A DNA stretch of 64,000 nt from Stutzerimonas stutzeri SDM-LAC. Lineage in GTDB: Bacteria > Pseudomonadota > Gammaproteobacteria > Pseudomonadales > Pseudomonadaceae. The notes beneath the pieces are model-generated. The model saw only the letters and a program-made list of their open reading frames with translations. It was not told where the DNA came from and did not search any database. Made by a program: the position numbers and the translations under genes. The DNA lies in NCBI RefSeq assembly GCF_000235745.1, contig NZ_AGSX01000013.1:1-64000 (forward strand), given 5' to 3'. Of this stretch, positions 27,942 to 36,659 are shown in pieces (position 1 is the stretch's first letter; each line of letters starts with the position of its first letter).

Positions 27942-27966
27942 CGCTGCTGACCCGTTCGGCCACCTT

Positions 27967-28887
27967 CTACCGTACAAGCCGCTCGCGGAACAGCGCCTGA
28001 TGGTCCCGGCACTGACTCGCGGAGAGCAGAAATACGCCATGCCCGCCCTCAGTAAATTCGAGCCAGGTAAAGTCGACTTCCGGATAAAGCGCTTCGACAT
28101 GCACCTGGCTGTTGCCGACCTCGACGACGAGAGTACCGGTCTCCGTCAGATGGTCTGCCGCTTCCGCCAACATTCTCCGTACAAGATCGAGTCCATCGTC
28201 GCCGCAGGCCAATCCCAGCGCCGGCTCATGATGGAACTCGGCGGGCATATCGGCGAAGTCTTCGGCGTCGACATAGGGCGGATTGGAAACGATCAGGTCG
28301 AAGCGCTGCTTAGGTAAACCATCGAATCCGTCGCTGTGTACGGTGTAGACCCGATCCTCCAGACCATGCTGTTCGATATTGCAGTTGGCGACTTCGAGCG
28401 CTTCGAAAGACAGGTCAGCCAGCAGCACTTCGGCGTCGAGGAATTCATAGGCACAGGCAATGCCGATGCAACCGGAGCCGGTACACAGGTCTAGAATTCG
28501 TGCCGGCTCATTCGCCAACCAAGGTTCGAAGCGCCGCTCGATCAACTGCCCGATCGGCGAGCGCGGAATCAACACGTTGTCATTGACGATGAATGGCAGC
28601 CCGCAGAACCAAGCCTGCCCAAGCAGATAGGCGGTCGGTACGCGTTGTTCGATCCGTCTGCGCAGCAAAGCCTGCAAGTGCTCGCGCTCATCGTCTTCGA
28701 GCCGGCAATCGAGATAGCTGTCGGCCATTTCCCACGGCAAGCACAGGGCGCCGAGTACTAGTTGACGCGCCTCATCCCAAGCGTTGTCCGTGCCGTGGCC
28801 GAAAAACAGGTGTTCGGCATGGAAGCGGCTGACAGCCCAGCGAATATGATCACGCAAGGTACGCAGACGGGAAGGCGAAGCAGTCAC
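27967..28887 (-). CDS. prmB: Ribosomal protein L3 glutamine methyltransferase
   Basis: A 306-residue SAM-dependent N5-glutamine methyltransferase of the HemK family that modifies ribosomal protein uL3. Motifs: [19 protein letters not shown] (SAM binding), the NPPY signature ([15 protein letters not shown]), and a PrmB-type N-terminus with the [22 protein letters not shown] stretch. It starts at GTG 28887, supported by GAGGAG eight bases upstream. It is convergent with the tail-anchored protein gene and divergent from the isochorismatase-like gene. Confidence 0.93.
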   Translation of the reverse strand: MTASPSRLRTLRDHIRWAVSRFHAEHLFFGHGTDNAWDEARQLVLGALCLPWEMADSYLDCRLEDDEREHLQALLRRRIEQRVPTAYLLGQAWFCGLPFIVNDNVLIPRSPIGQLIERRFEPWLANEPARILDLCTGSGCIGIACAYEFLDAEVLLADLSFEALEVANCNIEQHGLEDRVYTVHSDGFDGLPKQRFDLIVSNPPYVDAEDFADMPAEFHHEPALGLACGDDGLDLVRRMLAEAADHLTETGTLVVEVGNSQVHVEALYPEVDFTWLEFTEGGHGVFLLSASQCRDHQALFRERLVR

Positions 28888-29077
28888 GGGGCATCTCCTC
28901 TAAAAGGGGGCGAAAGTCTAGCTTATAGGGACCCTCGTTTGGCGGGCTTTGAAGGGTTACTGTGGTGGCATAACGCCCAGAACACCGATCTATATGACCA
29001 ATTCATCATCTATTGGCTGTTCACATCTCGCGCGACTGGCGCCACAATCATGCCCCTCTCAGAACAAGGAGTCAGTC

Positions 29078-29671
29078 ATGTCCAAGCCACAGACCATGCT
29101 TCAGCTCAGTGGCCGCAGTTATGCACCGGCAACTCTGGCCAATGCGACCCTTGTCGTCATCGACGTTCAGGAAGAGTACCGGACAGGGACACTGGCATTA
29201 CCGAATCTGGGTTCGGCGCTTGAGCAGATCAGCAAATTGGTGACAGCAGCCCGTACGGCCGGTGCGCCCATCGTGCATGTCCACCACCTGGGCATTCCAG
29301 GCGGACTGTTCGACCCACAGGGCTTGCGCGGCCAGATCATGCCGGAAGCAGCGCCGCTTCCAGGCGAAACCGTAATTGGCAAGACGCTGCCCAACGCATT
29401 TGCCGGCACCGAACTACACGAACTGCTGCAGCAGCATGGTCGCCTCGACCTTATTGTTTGCGGATTCATGACCCACTCAAGCGTGAGCACGACTGTGCGT
29501 GCGGCGAAGGACTATGGGTATCGCTGCACGCTCGTTGACAACGCCTGTGCCACCCGCGATTTACCCATGGGTGACGGGACCATCGCAGCCGCAGAGGTGC
29601 ACCGGATGGAGATGACCATCCTCGCTGACAACTTCGCGGTTTGCGTGGCTGATGCCAGCGCATTGGTGTAA
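29078..29671 (+). CDS. Isochorismatase-like hydrolase family protein lacking the catalytic Cys
   Basis: A 197-residue protein of the isochorismatase/nicotinamidase superfamily. The catalytic Asp (D29, VVIDVQEEY) and Lys (K102, GKTLPNAF) are present with the cis-peptide region ICGFMTHSS, but the usual nucleophile Cys of T-H-x-C-V is Ser (S135, THSSV). Family members without Cys include isochorismatases such as EntB and PhzD, so it may act by acid chemistry or not at all. ATG 29078 has AAGGAG upstream. It is divergent from prmB. Confidence 0.85.
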   Translation: MSKPQTMLQLSGRSYAPATLANATLVVIDVQEEYRTGTLALPNLGSALEQISKLVTAARTAGAPIVHVHHLGIPGGLFDPQGLRGQIMPEAAPLPGETVIGKTLPNAFAGTELHELLQQHGRLDLIVCGFMTHSSVSTTVRAAKDYGYRCTLVDNACATRDLPMGDGTIAAAEVHRMEMTILADNFAVCVADASALV

Positions 29672-29862
29672 CCCACAGCCCAACCGAAAAGCGTTTCGCT
29701 GACACTGAATAGACTGGCCGGACGTACCAGGCTGGACAGGCAGTTTGTGATACGACCTGCCTTGGCAAGCGGGTCGTTTAAGAATTGCAGAATGATCATG
29801 CAGTACAGCTGGACTCCGCTTCTTCGGCTGCTTTCGCCTTGCCAGCCTCGCCTATGTTTGTA

Positions 29863-29884
29863 ACGGCCAGACAGCCGTTTTTGA
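29863..29884 (+). terminator. Hairpin with short T-run just before the next gene's ribosome-binding site
   Basis: AACGGC (29863-29868) pairs with GCCGTT (29875-29880), followed by further Ts (29879-29882) and immediately by GAGGAG. It may end the isochorismatase transcript, or act as an attenuator for the small membrane protein that starts at 29898. Confidence 0.45.
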
Positions 29885-29897
29885 GGAGCTAACCGGA

Positions 29898-30215
29898 ATG
29901 AAACGAACCGATGGATTCGATGCTCGCCGCCTTCGCCCTCGCCAACATCGAAGCTGGGGATCGCGCCTTGGCGCAGCACTCGGTCTGCTACTGACCATCT
30001 CTGGCGTGCTTATCACCGCCACTGGCGTTGCGTCACTGTTTAGCGGTATTGAACTCTTTGCCAGCATGTCCTTGGATAAAGAAGCCGCAGTGACACTAAC
30101 GACGTTAGGCGTGGTTCTGCTGCTGCTTGGAGCATTCATCCGATACCGAGCTCGTCGACGCATGCAGGGACCGAGCGGGTTGAGCCTGTCGCCGCGTCTG
30201 AAAAAAAGACGTTGA
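29898..30215 (+). CDS. Small two-helix membrane protein, unknown function
   Basis: A 105-residue protein that I do not recognise. A basic N-terminus (RRLRPRQHRSWGSR) precedes two hydrophobic helices (AALGLLLTISGVLITATGVASLF and VTLTTLGVVLLLLGAFI), ending in a strongly basic tail (RYRARRRM...LKKRR). Both termini are therefore predicted in the cytoplasm. AGGAG lies 11 bases upstream of the ATG, supporting translation. Neighbours give no clear clue. Confidence 0.65.
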   Translation: MKRTDGFDARRLRPRQHRSWGSRLGAALGLLLTISGVLITATGVASLFSGIELFASMSLDKEAAVTLTTLGVVLLLLGAFIRYRARRRMQGPSGLSLSPRLKKRR

Positions 30216-30309
30216 AGTGCAAAGACCTCCCTCCCCTACCGCGGCGGAGAAGGGAAGCGGCTCATGACAGAAGCTTTGCGATAACATGGCCGGCTAATGC
30301 GGAGGCCTC

Positions 30310-30867
30310 ATGCAAGAAGATGATTTTTCCCTGTTCAGATCAGCTGTGCGTGGCGTCAAGCCGATTGAGCATGATCGGGCTGAGACTGGCAAACCACGCG
30401 GCAACAGAGCGCAGATCGCCACGCTGCGTGCCAATGCCTCGATCAGCGCCGGCGAAACCCGGATCGACGGGCTTTCAGACCAGTTTGTAATTGATGTAGC
30501 GGCTGAAGATGAACTGTACTGGGTGCGCGATGGCGTCCAGGAGAGTCAGATGCGCAAGCTCAAAGCCGGCCAAATTCCGTTCGAGGGCAGCCTGGACTTG
30601 CATGGGCTAAGCGTCGAGAAAGCCCGCGAGTTGCTTTGGGATTTTCTCGCCGAAGCGTGCAGGCTTGAGGTTCGCTGCGCGCGCGTGACCCATGGCAAGG
30701 CCGCGCGAAAAGACGGCAAGCGTCCGCTGATCAAAAGCCACGTCAATACCTGGTTACGCCAGCACCCTCAGGTGTTGGGCTTCGCCTCTTGCGTACCGAG
30801 ACATGGCGGAACCGGCGCGGTGTATGTGATCCTCAAGCGAACCATGCTCGAAGGTCGCGACGAGTAA
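30310..30867 (+). CDS. Smr-domain protein (SmrA/YdaL-like putative endonuclease)
   Basis: A 185-residue protein with a C-terminal Smr domain (about 95-180): the LDLHGLSVEKAREL motif opens it, the R-C-A-R-V-T-H-G-K strand follows, and HGGTGAVYVILKR closes it. The N-terminal segment (about 1-90) is a low-complexity linker typical of proteobacterial SmrA. Smr domains nick DNA or cleave RNA; the physiological role in this subgroup is not established. GGAGG lies just upstream of the ATG. It is followed by folE at a gap of 116 bases. Confidence 0.9.
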   Translation: MQEDDFSLFRSAVRGVKPIEHDRAETGKPRGNRAQIATLRANASISAGETRIDGLSDQFVIDVAAEDELYWVRDGVQESQMRKLKAGQIPFEGSLDLHGLSVEKARELLWDFLAEACRLEVRCARVTHGKAARKDGKRPLIKSHVNTWLRQHPQVLGFASCVPRHGGTGAVYVILKRTMLEGRDE

Positions 30868-30983
30868 CCCGGCGCCGCTGTCTCCCTCGACCAGCCTCAC
30901 CGCGACCCGTACTGCTTGCAGCCCAGCCGTCGAGCCCCTAACCTTCGCACTCGCGCTTATTTGCAAGCCTGACAGGTAGTCAA

Positions 30984-31529
30984 ATGTCTCTGGAAACACA
31001 TTACACCGAAATCCTCAGCCAGCTGGGTGAGGACGTCAACCGTGAGGGCCTGCTCGATACGCCCAAACGCGCTGCCAAGGCCATGCAGTACCTGTGCAAG
31101 GGCTACCAGCAAACACTGGAAGAAGTCACCAACGGTGCGCTGTTCAGCTCCGACAACAGCGAAATGGTGCTGGTGAAGAACATCGAACTCTACTCGTTGT
31201 GCGAACACCATATGCTGCCCTTTATCGGCAAGGCCCATGTCGCCTATTTGCCAAACGGTAAAGTGCTCGGCCTGTCGAAAGTCGCCCGGATCGTCGACAT
31301 GTACGCCCGCCGCCTGCAGATTCAAGAAAACCTCACACGAGAAATCGCCGAGGCGATTCAGACGGTTACCGGCGCCTGGGGCGTGGCGGTCGTCATCGAA
31401 GCGCAGCACATGTGCATGATGATGCGCGGCGTCGAGAAGCAGAACTCTTCGATGGTCACTTCGGTCATGCTTGGGCAATTCCGCGAAAATGCAGCTACCC
31501 GTGGCGAATTTCTCGGTCTAGTCAGATAA
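30984..31529 (+). CDS. folE: GTP cyclohydrolase I (FolE, type IA)
   Basis: A 181-residue enzyme catalysing GTP to 7,8-dihydroneopterin triphosphate, first step of tetrahydrofolate synthesis. Zinc-binding Cys and His in CEHHMLPF and the second Cys in QHMCMMMRG are visible, with the signature [21 protein letters not shown] and the C-terminal substrate loop. The zinc-dependent IA class is clear. The region after it holds tandem 7-bp repeats and a possible terminator. Confidence 0.97.
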   Translation: MSLETHYTEILSQLGEDVNREGLLDTPKRAAKAMQYLCKGYQQTLEEVTNGALFSSDNSEMVLVKNIELYSLCEHHMLPFIGKAHVAYLPNGKVLGLSKVARIVDMYARRLQIQENLTREIAEAIQTVTGAWGVAVVIEAQHMCMMMRGVEKQNSSMVTSVMLGQFRENAATRGEFLGLVR

Positions 31530-31533
31530 AAAG

Positions 31534-31554
31534 GGCGAGAGGCGAGAGGCGAGC
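31534..31554. repeat. Three tandem 7-bp repeats after folE
   Basis: GGCGAGA at 31534-31540 and 31541-31547, then GGCGAGC at 31548-31554. A similar triple heptad occurs at 40086-40106. Such short tandem repeats lie only between genes here. Confidence 0.8.
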
Positions 31555-31600
31555 AGCATGTGCATTCCAGGTGCCTGCGATGCTATTGCTGCTGCTTTTT
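31552..31600 (+). terminator. Candidate terminator of folE
   Basis: AGCAGCA (31552-31558) can pair with TGCTGCT (31590-31596), followed by TTTTT to 31600. The loop is long (31 bases, with internal pairing ATGC/GCAT possible), so it is a weak call. Confidence 0.4.
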
Positions 31601-31639
31601 CGTCCGACCTCCAGCCACTCAGCCGCTTTTCGTCTTTGC
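31595..31639. repeat. Dispersed intergenic repeat, copy 1
   Basis: CTTTTTCGTCC...CAGCCGC..TTCGTCTTT resembles 45381-45427 (CTTTTCGTCC...CCAGCCGCT..TTCGTCTTT). Both lie downstream of genes, so this looks like a degenerate intergenic repeat family. Confidence 0.5.
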
Positions 31640-31640
31640 T

Positions 31641-32246
31641 TTATTCAAACATCCCGACATGGCGTGGATGACCAGCCACACGCTGTAGCCAGGCATTGAT
31701 GGCGGGGTACCGCTCCAGGCTGAAGCCACCCTCCCCAGCTACATGGGTATACGCATAGAGTGCGACATCAGCAATCGAGTAGTGCTCGCCGACCAGATAT
31801 GGCGTGCGTAGCAGTTGTTGCTCCATTACATCGAGTGCGTGATGGCCGTCCAACTGCTTGGCCGCATATTCATCAAGGCGATCATCGGGCAATCCCAGAT
31901 AGACCTTGATGAAGCGCGCGACAGCAATGAAGGGTTCATGGCTGTACTGCTCAAAGAATTGCCACTGCAAGACTTGAGTCCGCAACCGAGCATCGGTTGG
32001 CAAAAACTCACTTCCATCGGCAAGGAAGTTGAGAATCGCATTCGATTCCCATAGACAGGTTCCGTCTTGCAGTTCGAGGACCGGTATCTTGCCGTTGGGA
32101 TTCTTTTTCAGAAACGCAGGTTCGCGGCTTTCACCGCGCAGGATATCCACGGGAATCCACTCATACGCTCGGCCCAGCAAGTGCAGCATCAGCTTCACCT
32201 TGTAGCAATTGCCGGACCGTAGGTCGCCGTACACCTTGTATGTCAT
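31641..32246 (-). CDS. Glutathione S-transferase family protein
   Basis: A 201-residue protein with a thioredoxin-like N-terminal domain (residues 1-80: GDLRSGNCYKVKLML with Ser/Cys near the glutathione site, NPNGKIPVLELQDG with the cis-Pro and WESNAILNFLADGS) and an all-helical C-terminal domain (YLVGEHYSIADVALYAYTHV, the conserved N-capping SIAD motif). Its bacterial class (Phi/Theta-like) and substrate are uncertain; many members act in detoxification or reductive chemistry. It is followed on the same strand by the aminotransferase gene upstream (gap 33 bases), with which it may share a transcript. Confidence 0.9.
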   Translation of the reverse strand: MTYKVYGDLRSGNCYKVKLMLHLLGRAYEWIPVDILRGESREPAFLKKNPNGKIPVLELQDGTCLWESNAILNFLADGSEFLPTDARLRTQVLQWQFFEQYSHEPFIAVARFIKVYLGLPDDRLDEYAAKQLDGHHALDVMEQQLLRTPYLVGEHYSIADVALYAYTHVAGEGGFSLERYPAINAWLQRVAGHPRHVGMFE

Positions 32247-32279
32247 CTTTGCCTCCAGCGGTGCACCACCGCACCTGAA

Positions 32280-33446
32280 CTATGCCGCTTCGACCAACAG
32301 CGCCTCGCGGATCACACACGCCAGGCGGCGGAGACCTTCATCAAGGCGCTCTGGCGCAACATGACTGAAGTTGAGTCGCAGATATCCGAGATTTTGCACG
32401 GGGTCGACGAAGAATGGCTCGCCAGGCATGAACACCACGTCTTGCGCCAGTGCGGAATCGAGCAGCGTTCGGGTGTCGATCGGTTGTTTCAGCTGCAGCC
32501 AGAAAAACAGTCCACCCTGCGGAATCAGCCAATCGGCAAGATCGGCGAAATGCTCGGTCAGCGCGGCCTGCATCGCATCACGGCGCAGCCGGTAGAAACT
32601 ACGCAGCTCAGCCAGATGCAACCGATATTGATCGCTGCCGAGCCACTGCAGCGCCTGCCATTGACCGACGCGATTGGTATGCAGGTCGGCTGACTGCTTC
32701 AGACGTAAGAGATAAGGAAACAGGTCTGGCGTTGCTATCAGATAGCCAACACGCAGCCCCGGTAGCAGTGTCTTGGAAACCGTCCCGGTATATATCCAAC
32801 TTGCCTTACGCATGCGACTGACGATGGGCCGAGCGTTGCCGTCGTCGAAGACCAGCTCGCGATAGGGCTCATCTTCAATCAGAGTCACATTGAACTCATC
32901 GAGGAGCGCCGCTACCGCGTCGCGCTTTTCTTCGCTATAGCGAACCGCCGAGGGATTCTGGAACGTCGGGATCAGGTAGGCAAAGGCAGGTTTGTGCTGC
33001 TCCAGCCGCTGGCGCAGCGCGACCAACGATGGTCCATCGGCTTCCTGCGGTACAGCCAGGCAATCGGCACCGAACAACTGAAATACCTGTAGCGCAGCCA
33101 GGTAAGTCGGCGCCTCAAGCAGCACTTCGGTGCCGCGGTCAATGAATAGCTTGGACGCCAGGTCCAGGGTTTGCTGGGAGCCGCTGACAATCAACACCTG
33201 GCTGGCAGAACAGGCGATGCCGAGCGCACGCGCTTCCGCGGCGATGGCTTCACGCAATGCAGGCTCGCCTTCGCTCATGCCGTACTGACCCATGCTCGCC
33301 GGCATCTGTGCCCAATCGAGCTTCGGCAACATCGATTCAGCCGGCAGTCCTCCGGCAAACGACATCACCTCCGGGCGCTGCGCAGCGGCAAGAATTTCAC
33401 GGATCAGCGAGCTTTTCAGGCGGTCGACGCGTTCGGAGAAAGCCAT
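32280..33446 (-). CDS. PLP-dependent aminotransferase class I/II (2-aminoadipate/valine-pyruvate type)
   Basis: A 388-residue aminotransferase. The Schiff-base Lys is in IYTGTVSKTLLPGLRVGY, with EDEPYREL and NPSAVRYSEEKR (a substrate Arg region) and FAGGLPAESMLP near the start, which resembles the 2-aminoadipate aminotransferase/MocR-domain subgroup without a DNA-binding domain. ATG 33446 is preferred on family alignment over a longer frame to 33482, which would run into the promoter. Divergent from a MarR gene and probably in one transcript with the GST gene. Substrate unknown. Confidence 0.9.
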   Translation of the reverse strand: MAFSERVDRLKSSLIREILAAAQRPEVMSFAGGLPAESMLPKLDWAQMPASMGQYGMSEGEPALREAIAAEARALGIACSASQVLIVSGSQQTLDLASKLFIDRGTEVLLEAPTYLAALQVFQLFGADCLAVPQEADGPSLVALRQRLEQHKPAFAYLIPTFQNPSAVRYSEEKRDAVAALLDEFNVTLIEDEPYRELVFDDGNARPIVSRMRKASWIYTGTVSKTLLPGLRVGYLIATPDLFPYLLRLKQSADLHTNRVGQWQALQWLGSDQYRLHLAELRSFYRLRRDAMQAALTEHFADLADWLIPQGGLFFWLQLKQPIDTRTLLDSALAQDVVFMPGEPFFVDPVQNLGYLRLNFSHVAPERLDEGLRRLACVIREALLVEAA

Positions 33447-33477
33447 GGGACACCAGATGCAGGGATAAGAAATATAA

Positions 33478-33492
33478 GTCAAACTACTTGAC
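33478..33492. promoter_or_regulatory. Palindrome between aminotransferase and marR genes
   Basis: GTCAA (33478-33482) and TTGAC (33488-33492) flank a five-base spacer, 31 bases upstream of the aminotransferase ATG and 33 bases upstream of the marR ATG. MarR operators are short palindromes in such divergent regions, so it is the leading site for autoregulation. Confidence 0.45.
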
Positions 33493-33525
33493 CGAAATTA
33501 CGCCTCCGATCGTGAATACGTCAAT

Positions 33526-33969
33526 ATGCCTGACCTAAAAAAAAGCACAATTCAGCGCCAGATCATGGAGAGCTTCTTTCTCGGCTATCAGGCCTTTACG
33601 GCTAGGCCGGACGAGATGCTTGCTCGACGCGGACTGTCCCGGGTGCATCACAGGATCCTGTTTTTCATCGCAGGCTATCCAGACCTCAGCGTCAAGGAGC
33701 TACTCGGCTATCTTGGGGTCAGCAAGCAGGCATTGAATATACCGTTACGACAGCTGATCGAAATGCACTTGGTAGAAAGCAGGACGGCCGATGACGACAA
33801 GCGCAAGCGCATGCTGCGCTTCACAGCCGAAGGCGCCAAGCTGGAGCAGGCACTTAGGCGGGAGCAGGTACGCCTCCTCGAACGGGCATTCAAGCAAGCG
33901 GGAGAGGAAGCAGTAGCCGGTTGGCTAGAGGTGAACCAGGCGCTGGCAGGCGGTGCTGCTCGAGACTAA
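33526..33969 (+). CDS. MarR family transcriptional regulator
   Basis: A 147-residue winged helix-turn-helix protein. The recognition region is LSVKELLGYLGVSKQALNIPLRQLIEMHLVESRTADDDKRKRMLRFTAEGAK: the wing (DDDKRKR) and the LTAEG-like motif are typical of MarR. It is divergent from the aminotransferase, so it probably represses that gene and itself in response to a small molecule. No strong ribosome-binding site is seen before the ATG. The gene ends near the bidirectional terminator at 34069-34096. Confidence 0.88.
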   Translation: MPDLKKSTIQRQIMESFFLGYQAFTARPDEMLARRGLSRVHHRILFFIAGYPDLSVKELLGYLGVSKQALNIPLRQLIEMHLVESRTADDDKRKRMLRFTAEGAKLEQALRREQVRLLERAFKQAGEEAVAGWLEVNQALAGGAARD

Positions 33970-34068
33970 TCAGCCTCTCTGATGATGTCGCGCACCTTCT
34001 GCCACAAGCTTTCTCCGATGAAATTAAGGCGAAGGTGTAAACCTTATTCAGGACGGGACACGGGCACA

Positions 34069-34096
34069 AAAAAGGGCGACCGAAGTCGCCCTTTTT
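34069..34096. terminator. Bidirectional terminator between marR and rpsA
   Basis: AAAAAGGGCGAC (34069-34080), loop CGAA, GTCGCCCTTTTT (34085-34096): a perfect 12-bp stem with A and T runs on both flanks, so it works for both rpsA (minus strand) and marR (plus strand). Confidence 0.92.
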
Positions 34097-34113
34097 CAAC
34101 TGGATTACAGAAC

Positions 34114-35799
34114 TTAGTTCTGGTTTTCCATTTGCGCGCGGATCAGATCACCGATGGTGGTCGGGCCGGCAGCTGGTTCTACGTCCTGCTTGGTACGCAG
34201 TTCCTTCATCGCGTCCTTCTCGTCCTCAACGTCTTTCGACTTGATGGAGAGGCTGATAACGCGGCTCTTGCGGTCGATGCTGATGATCTTGGCTTCGACT
34301 TCTTCGCCTTCCTTCAGCACGTTGCGCGCATCTTCAACGCGGTCACGGCTGATTTCGGACGCTTTCAGGGTCGCTTCGATGTCGTTGCCCAGATCGATGA
34401 TGGCGCCTTTGGCGTCAACTTCTTTCACGGTGCCACGAACGATGCTGCCCTTGTCATTGACGGCGGCGTAGTTGGAGAACGGATCGTCTTCCAGCTGCTT
34501 GATACCCAGGGAGATGCGCTCGCGCTCCGGATCGACCGACAGGATGACGGTGTCCAGCTCGTCGCCCTTCTTAAAGCGACGTACGGCTTCTTCGCCAGCT
34601 TCGTTCCAGGAGATGTCGGACAGATGAACCAGACCGTCGATGCCGCCGTCCAGACCAATGAAGATACCGAAATCGGTGATCGACTTGATGGTGCCGGAGA
34701 TGCGGTCGCCCTTGTTGAACTGGCCAGAGAAGTCTTCCCACGGGTTGGACTTGCACTGCTTGATGCCCAGGGAGATACGACGACGCTCTTCGTCGATGTC
34801 CAGAACCATGACTTCCACTTCGTCGCCGACCTGTACGACCTTCGACGGGTGGATGTTCTTGTTGGTCCAATCCATTTCGGAAACGTGTACCAGACCTTCA
34901 ACGCCCTCTTCCAGCTCGGCGAAGCAGCCGTAGTCGGTGAGGTTGGTAACACGCGCCATTACGCGAGTGTTCTCCGGGTAACGGGCCTTGATGGCAACCC
35001 ATGGATCTTCGCCCAGTTGCTTCAGACCCAAGGAGACGCGGTTGCGCTCGCGGTCGAACTTCAGCACCTTGACGTCGATCTCGTCGCCAACATTGACGAT
35101 CTCGGAAGGATGCTTGATGCGCTTCCAGGCCATATCGGTGATGTGCAGCAGGCCGTCCACGCCACCCAGGTCGACGAATGCGCCGTAGTCGGTGAGATTC
35201 TTGACGATACCCTTGACCTGCTGGCCTTCCTGAAGCGATTCCAGCAGCGCTTCGCGCTCGGCGCTGTTCTCGGCTTCCAGGACGCTACGACGTGAAACCA
35301 CAACGTTGTTGCGCTTCTGGTCCAGCTTGATGACCTTGAACTCGAGTTCTTTGCCTTCCAGGTGAGTGGTATCACGCACTGGACGGACATCAACCAGGGA
35401 ACCTGGCAGGAACGCACGGATGCCGTTAACGTCGACAGTGAAGCCGCCTTTAACCTTACCGTTGATAACGCCCTTGACCACTTCCTCAGCTGCGAAAGCC
35501 GCTTCCAGAACAATCCAGCACTCGGCACGCTTGGCTTTTTCGCGGGACAGCTTGGTTTCACCGAAGCCATCTTCAACCGCGTCCAGCGCAACGTGAACTT
35601 CGTCACCCACGCTGATGGTCAGCTCGCCCTGCTCGTTGTAGAACTGCTCGACCGGGATGACGCCCTCGGACTTCAGACCGGCATGAACAGTGACCCAGTC
35701 ACCGTCGATGTCGACCACGATGCCGGTGATGATCGCACCCGGCTGCATGTCGAGGGTTTTTAGGCTTTCTTCAAAAAGTTCTGCAAAGCTTTCGCTCAT
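34114..35799 (-). CDS. rpsA: 30S ribosomal protein S1
   Basis: A 561-residue protein with six S1 (OB-fold) repeats; motifs such as [41 protein letters not shown] and [21 protein letters not shown] recur in order. S1 binds mRNA and helps load it on the ribosome. The start at ATG 35799 follows AGGA and fits [16 protein letters not shown]; a longer frame to 35844 is not used. It follows cmk as in most proteobacteria, but ihfB, normally next, is absent here; marR is convergent instead. A strong terminator-like hairpin (35873-35913) separates cmk from rpsA. Confidence 0.98.
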   Translation of the reverse strand: MSESFAELFEESLKTLDMQPGAIITGIVVDIDGDWVTVHAGLKSEGVIPVEQFYNEQGELTISVGDEVHVALDAVEDGFGETKLSREKAKRAECWIVLEAAFAAEEVVKGVINGKVKGGFTVDVNGIRAFLPGSLVDVRPVRDTTHLEGKELEFKVIKLDQKRNNVVVSRRSVLEAENSAEREALLESLQEGQQVKGIVKNLTDYGAFVDLGGVDGLLHITDMAWKRIKHPSEIVNVGDEIDVKVLKFDRERNRVSLGLKQLGEDPWVAIKARYPENTRVMARVTNLTDYGCFAELEEGVEGLVHVSEMDWTNKNIHPSKVVQVGDEVEVMVLDIDEERRRISLGIKQCKSNPWEDFSGQFNKGDRISGTIKSITDFGIFIGLDGGIDGLVHLSDISWNEAGEEAVRRFKKGDELDTVILSVDPERERISLGIKQLEDDPFSNYAAVNDKGSIVRGTVKEVDAKGAIIDLGNDIEATLKASEISRDRVEDARNVLKEGEEVEAKIISIDRKSRVISLSIKSKDVEDEKDAMKELRTKQDVEPAAGPTTIGDLIRAQMENQN

Positions 35800-35872
35800 G
35801 TGTATTCCTGCTGTTTTTCGGGCGACGATCCGCCCAATCTCCACATCCCAGATAACGTGGGTTCATTCATAT

Positions 35873-35913
35873 AAAAAAAGGCCTGCGGGACTAGCTCTGG
35901 TCTCCCACATGCC
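35873..35913 (-). terminator. Terminator-like hairpin in the rpsA leader
   Basis: On the minus strand TCCCACATGCC (35903-35913 on plus) pairs with GGCCTGCGGGA (35880-35890) with one mismatch and one wobble, followed by seven Ts (35873-35879). It could end cmk transcription or attenuate rpsA, whose own promoter would then lie close to it. Confidence 0.6.
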
Positions 35914-35972
35914 TCCTTGTTAACGGCCCTCGAAATCGAGAGACCGTCAGGCCGCCTCTCGGCGGTCGCTCT

Positions 35973-36659
35973 TCAGGCGAAATCGCGTTTGGCGACTTCG
36001 CTCAGAATCTGTCCTAGCACCTGCTCGATGGATAGCTCGGTCGAATCCAGCTGTACGGCATCGTCTGCCGGCTTCAGCGGAGCCACTTCACGCTGGGTAT
36101 CACGCTCATCACGCGCCCGTATCTCATCGAGAAGACTCGCGAGATTAACATCATCACCCTTGGCCTTCAACTGCAGGAAGCGTCGGCGCGCCCTTTCCTC
36201 CGCACTGGCGGTGAGGAATATCTTCAAGGGCGCGTCAGGAAAAACCACGGTCCCCATGTCTCGGCCATCAGCAACAAGTCCAGGCGGTTCGCGGAACGCC
36301 TTTTGACGCTGCAACAGCGCCTCGCGCACAGCAGGCAACGCCGCGACCTGCGAAGCCCCGGCGCCAACCTGTTCGTTACGAATCGCCTGGGTGACCTCCT
36401 CACCTTCAAGTACGATCCGCATTCCATGACCGCTTTTATCCGCACCGAATTGCACATCCAGATGAGCGGCCAGAACCTTGAGCGATTCCTCGTTGGTTAG
36501 GTCGACACCATGGTTGCGCGCAGCGAAGGCAAGCAAACGGTAAAGTGCACCGGAATCGAGAAAATTCCATCCCAGCCTGGCCGCCAGCAGCGCCGCAACT
36601 GTGCCCTTGCCGGAGCCGCTCGGGCCGTCAATGGTTATGACCGGGACCTGGCTGATCAT
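35973..36659 (-). CDS. cmk: Cytidylate kinase
   Basis: A 228-residue enzyme phosphorylating CMP and dCMP. The P-loop GPSGSGKGT (residues 13-21) follows the family start [26 protein letters not shown] and [24 protein letters not shown] (conserved [11 protein letters not shown]) are present. It overlaps the preceding aroA stop by four bases, so it is translated with the aromatic amino acid genes, an order conserved in gammaproteobacteria. Confidence 0.97.
   Translation of the reverse strand: MISQVPVITIDGPSGSGKGTVAALLAARLGWNFLDSGALYRLLAFAARNHGVDLTNEESLKVLAAHLDVQFGADKSGHGMRIVLEGEEVTQAIRNEQVGAGASQVAALPAVREALLQRQKAFREPPGLVADGRDMGTVVFPDAPLKIFLTASAEERARRRFLQLKAKGDDVNLASLLDEIRARDERDTQREVAPLKPADDAVQLDSTELSIEQVLGQILSEVAKRDFA

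Noticed and set aside
33982-35295. 437-codon plus-strand frame opposite rpsA
   Set aside because: Repeats of the S1 domains appear as matching repeats in the antisense frame; shadow of rpsA.
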